Shown: one piece after another, positions 62,288 to 64,000 of the stretch
Numbering within the stretch: the first letter of the stretch is position 1
How the letters are laid out: every line of letters begins with the position of its first letter
Source: Aerococcus urinaeequi
GTDB lineage: Bacteria > Bacillota > Bacilli > Lactobacillales > Aerococcaceae
NCBI RefSeq assembly: GCF_001543205.1
Contig: NZ_CP014162.1
Coordinates: forward strand, 1,488,001-1,552,000
Direction of reading: 5' to 3'
DNA: 64,000 nt
Made by a program: the position numbers and the translations under genes
Notes under the pieces: generated by a model
Told to the model about the DNA's origin: nothing
Databases searched by the model: none
The model's input: the letters and a program-made list of their open reading frames with translations, nothing else

Positions 62288-63127
62288 ATGAGAGTGGCAG
62301 TACGATACAGTGACACTGAAAGTTCTAAAAAAATTCGCGATATGATTTATGCATCTTGTGCAAGCTCAGGCTTTGAATTGGATGATGTAAATCCTGAATT
62401 AGCTATTTCCGTTGGTGGAGATGGTACCTTGCTAAAAACCTTCCATACTTATGCGGACCAGTTAGACTCTGTTCGTTTTGTTGGTTTACATACTGGGCAC
62501 TTAGGTTTTTATACAGATTGGCTAGAAAGTGAATTGCCTGAATTCCTTGCAGCCTTAAGTAATGATTCAGGTGAAAGTGTGTCTTATCCCTTACTAGAAG
62601 TCGAAATTGAATACAGTGATGGCCAAGTGATCCACCACATTGCTTTGAATGAGTCTGCCATTAGACGGTATGAGGGGACAATGACGTGCGAGATTTTCAT
62701 TAAAGAAGAAAAATTTGAATTCTTTAAAGGAGACGGCTTATGTATTTCAACGCCAACTGGTTCAACAGGGTTAAATAAATCCTTAGGTGGGGCCGTTGTC
62801 CACCCGCGTTTAGATACCATTCAAATGACGGAGATTGCTTCAATTAATAACCGCGTGTACCGGTCTTTAGCCAGTCCCTTATTGATCGCTAAAGATGAGT
62901 GGATTGTCTTAAAACCGGCCAAAGAACATGCCATGACTGGCGTATTCTTGTCTTTAGACCACTTGAATATGCCATTGAATGATGTTGAAAAAATTACTTA
63001 CCGTGTAGCCAAGGAACGCGTGCATTTTGCTCGTTACCGTCACATGCACTTTTGGGATAGAGTAGAAAACTCATTTATCGGCATCAACGACTATCCAAAG
63101 CGCAAACTCACAAAGGAAGAAAATTAG
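62288..63127 (+). CDS. nadK: NAD kinase
   Basis: 279 residues. The motif SVGGDGTLLKTFH near residues 44-56, NESAIRR, and TPTGSTGLNKSLGGA are the NadK signatures. It phosphorylates NAD to NADP in the cytoplasm. Position between relQ and the RluD-like gene is the classic yjbM-yjbN-yjbO order. Confidence 0.96.
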   Translation: MRVAVRYSDTESSKKIRDMIYASCASSGFELDDVNPELAISVGGDGTLLKTFHTYADQLDSVRFVGLHTGHLGFYTDWLESELPEFLAALSNDSGESVSYPLLEVEIEYSDGQVIHHIALNESAIRRYEGTMTCEIFIKEEKFEFFKGDGLCISTPTGSTGLNKSLGGAVVHPRLDTIQMTEIASINNRVYRSLASPLLIAKDEWIVLKPAKEHAMTGVFLSLDHLNMPLNDVEKITYRVAKERVHFARYRHMHFWDRVENSFIGINDYPKRKLTKEEN

Positions 63128-63207
63128 TTTTTCTGCATTTGGTATGTGAAAAAGCAATAGATTAAAGTAACAAATAAAGCAGCGTAAATGAAAGGTCGAC
63201 AATTTTT

Positions 63208-64000
63208 ATGATGGTATTCGAATGGCAAGCGGATGAAGCTTTGTTAACACGTACCTTTTTGAGACACAGGGGGATTTCTAGGCGACTATTGTCCCAAATC
63301 AAGTTTCATGGAGGACAAATTTTAGTAAACGGACAAGAAGAGAATGTCCGTCACCAATTGACCGTCGGCGATAAAGTGACGGTCATTTTGCCGAATGAGG
63401 GGAAGCAAGAAATCATCGAGGCCATTCATCTACCGATTGATATTTTGTTTGAAGATGACCATTATATCGCCGTCAACAAACCAGCTGGCTACACCTCTAT
63501 TCCGTCCCAATACAATCCTCAGGGGTCAATGGCTAATATTTTAAAGGCCTATTACCAGCGTCAGGATTATGACAACCAGGTCATCCATGTGGTGACGCGG
63601 TTGGACCGGGATACGAGCGGGGTCATGTTATTTGCGAAACACGCTTTTGCCCATGGCTTAATTGATCAGCAAATGCAGCAAAAAGGCATTGAAAAGACCT
63701 ATCTAGCTGTTTCGGATAAAAAAGTATCTGACCTTGACCATGGTTTTATTGATGATCCGATTGCTAGAAGTCCGCGGTCAATCATTGAACGACGGGTTCA
63801 CGAATCAGGACAATCAGCTTTAACAGAGTATTGGCTAGCTGAACAAGTGGGCGCCTTAAAAGTCTATAAAGTACAGTTACATACTGGACGCACCCATCAA
63901 ATCCGGGTGCATTTTGCTTTTAATGATGCACCACTTATTGGAGACGACTTGTACGGTGGTCAAATGGACCATGGCATTCAAAGACAAGCCTTGCATTGTC
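63208..64000 (+). CDS. RluD-family pseudouridine synthase, cut by window end
   Basis: At least 264 codons are open to the end of the window. An S4-like N-terminal RNA-binding region (SRRLLSQIKFHGGQILVNGQ) is followed by the synthase core with the catalytic aspartate in VTRLDRDTSGVMLFAK and the late HTGRTHQIRVHF motif. Such enzymes isomerise uridines in 23S rRNA or tRNA; the exact target is unknown. It follows nadK, as yjbO does in Bacillus. Confidence 0.92.
   Translation, partial: MMVFEWQADEALLTRTFLRHRGISRRLLSQIKFHGGQILVNGQEENVRHQLTVGDKVTVILPNEGKQEIIEAIHLPIDILFEDDHYIAVNKPAGYTSIPSQYNPQGSMANILKAYYQRQDYDNQVIHVVTRLDRDTSGVMLFAKHAFAHGLIDQQMQQKGIEKTYLAVSDKKVSDLDHGFIDDPIARSPRSIIERRVHESGQSALTEYWLAEQVGALKVYKVQLHTGRTHQIRVHFAFNDAPLIGDDLYGGQMDHGIQRQALHC

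Overview
This window is chromosomal core sequence from a low-GC Gram-positive bacterium of the order Lactobacillales. The gene order matches the Bacillus/Enterococcus backbone: yhaN-yhaM-prsA-hit-ecsAB, trmB-ytpR-murC, polA-mutM-coaE-nrdR-dnaB-dnaI-thrS, infC-rpmI-rplT, and spx-mecA-coiA-pepF-spxH-CYTH-relQ-nadK-rluD. I lean towards an Aerococcus-like member (Aerococcaceae). This is inference from overall gene content and protein style; I cannot confirm species. No rRNA, tRNA, prophage, insertion sequence or CRISPR array was seen.

Layout. 1-9.6 kb: end of a YhaN-type ATPase, the exoribonuclease YhaM, a decayed beta-lactamase-fold hydrolase, a 5'-nucleotidase, the PrsA foldase, a YtxH protein, HIT hydrolase, the EcsAB transporter and an APH-type kinase. 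9.6-19.5 kb: a dispersed repeat, TrmB, YtpR, a disordered protein sitting where the DNA translocase SftA is expected, MurC, a CorA transporter, GalU, an alkaline phosphatase without signal peptide, a nucleoid-associated protein and a second repeat copy. 19.6-24.8 kb: an M3 oligoendopeptidase, a uracil-DNA-glycosylase-family protein, a DUF1801 pseudogene, an MFS transporter and a glutathionyl-hydroquinone reductase. 25-29.5 kb: a folate operon (folC-folE-folP-folB-folK plus a DHFR-fold protein) behind a structured leader. 29.7-44 kb: a phosphoglycerate-mutase-like phosphatase, an ArgE/DapE peptidase-like enzyme, the DNA replication/repair operon, the Asp23 envelope-stress cluster, and thrS under a threonine T-box. 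44-52 kb: a HAD phosphatase, Tag, an orphan MetQ-like lipoprotein, the infC operon with an L20-type leader, and the metNIQ importer. 52-64 kb: an acetyltransferase, lipoate ligase, MecA, Spx, TrpS, CoiA, PepF, SpxH, a CYTH protein, RelQ, NAD kinase and the start of an RluD-family pseudouridine synthase.

How the parts fit. The right end is a stress-control neighbourhood: Spx is an RNA-polymerase-binding regulator, MecA and SpxH are adaptor proteins for Clp proteolysis, and RelQ makes (p)ppGpp. The replication operon groups polymerase I with primosome loaders (DnaB, DnaI) and precursor control (NrdR). Expression control is visible in the DNA: a T-box with an ACC (Thr) specifier before thrS, a ribosomal-protein leader ending in a terminator before infC, a rare non-AUG infC start, and many strong intrinsic terminators.

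The most interesting unexplained items are a promoter-hairpin-terminator unit upstream of coiA that looks like a small RNA, the structured leader before folC next to a GC-rich foreign-looking patch, the dispersed repeat placed directly after stop codons, the disordered protein in the sftA slot, and a 10-bp inverted repeat that could mask the ribosome binding site of the ArgE/DapE gene. I did not find an obviously new multi-gene system.
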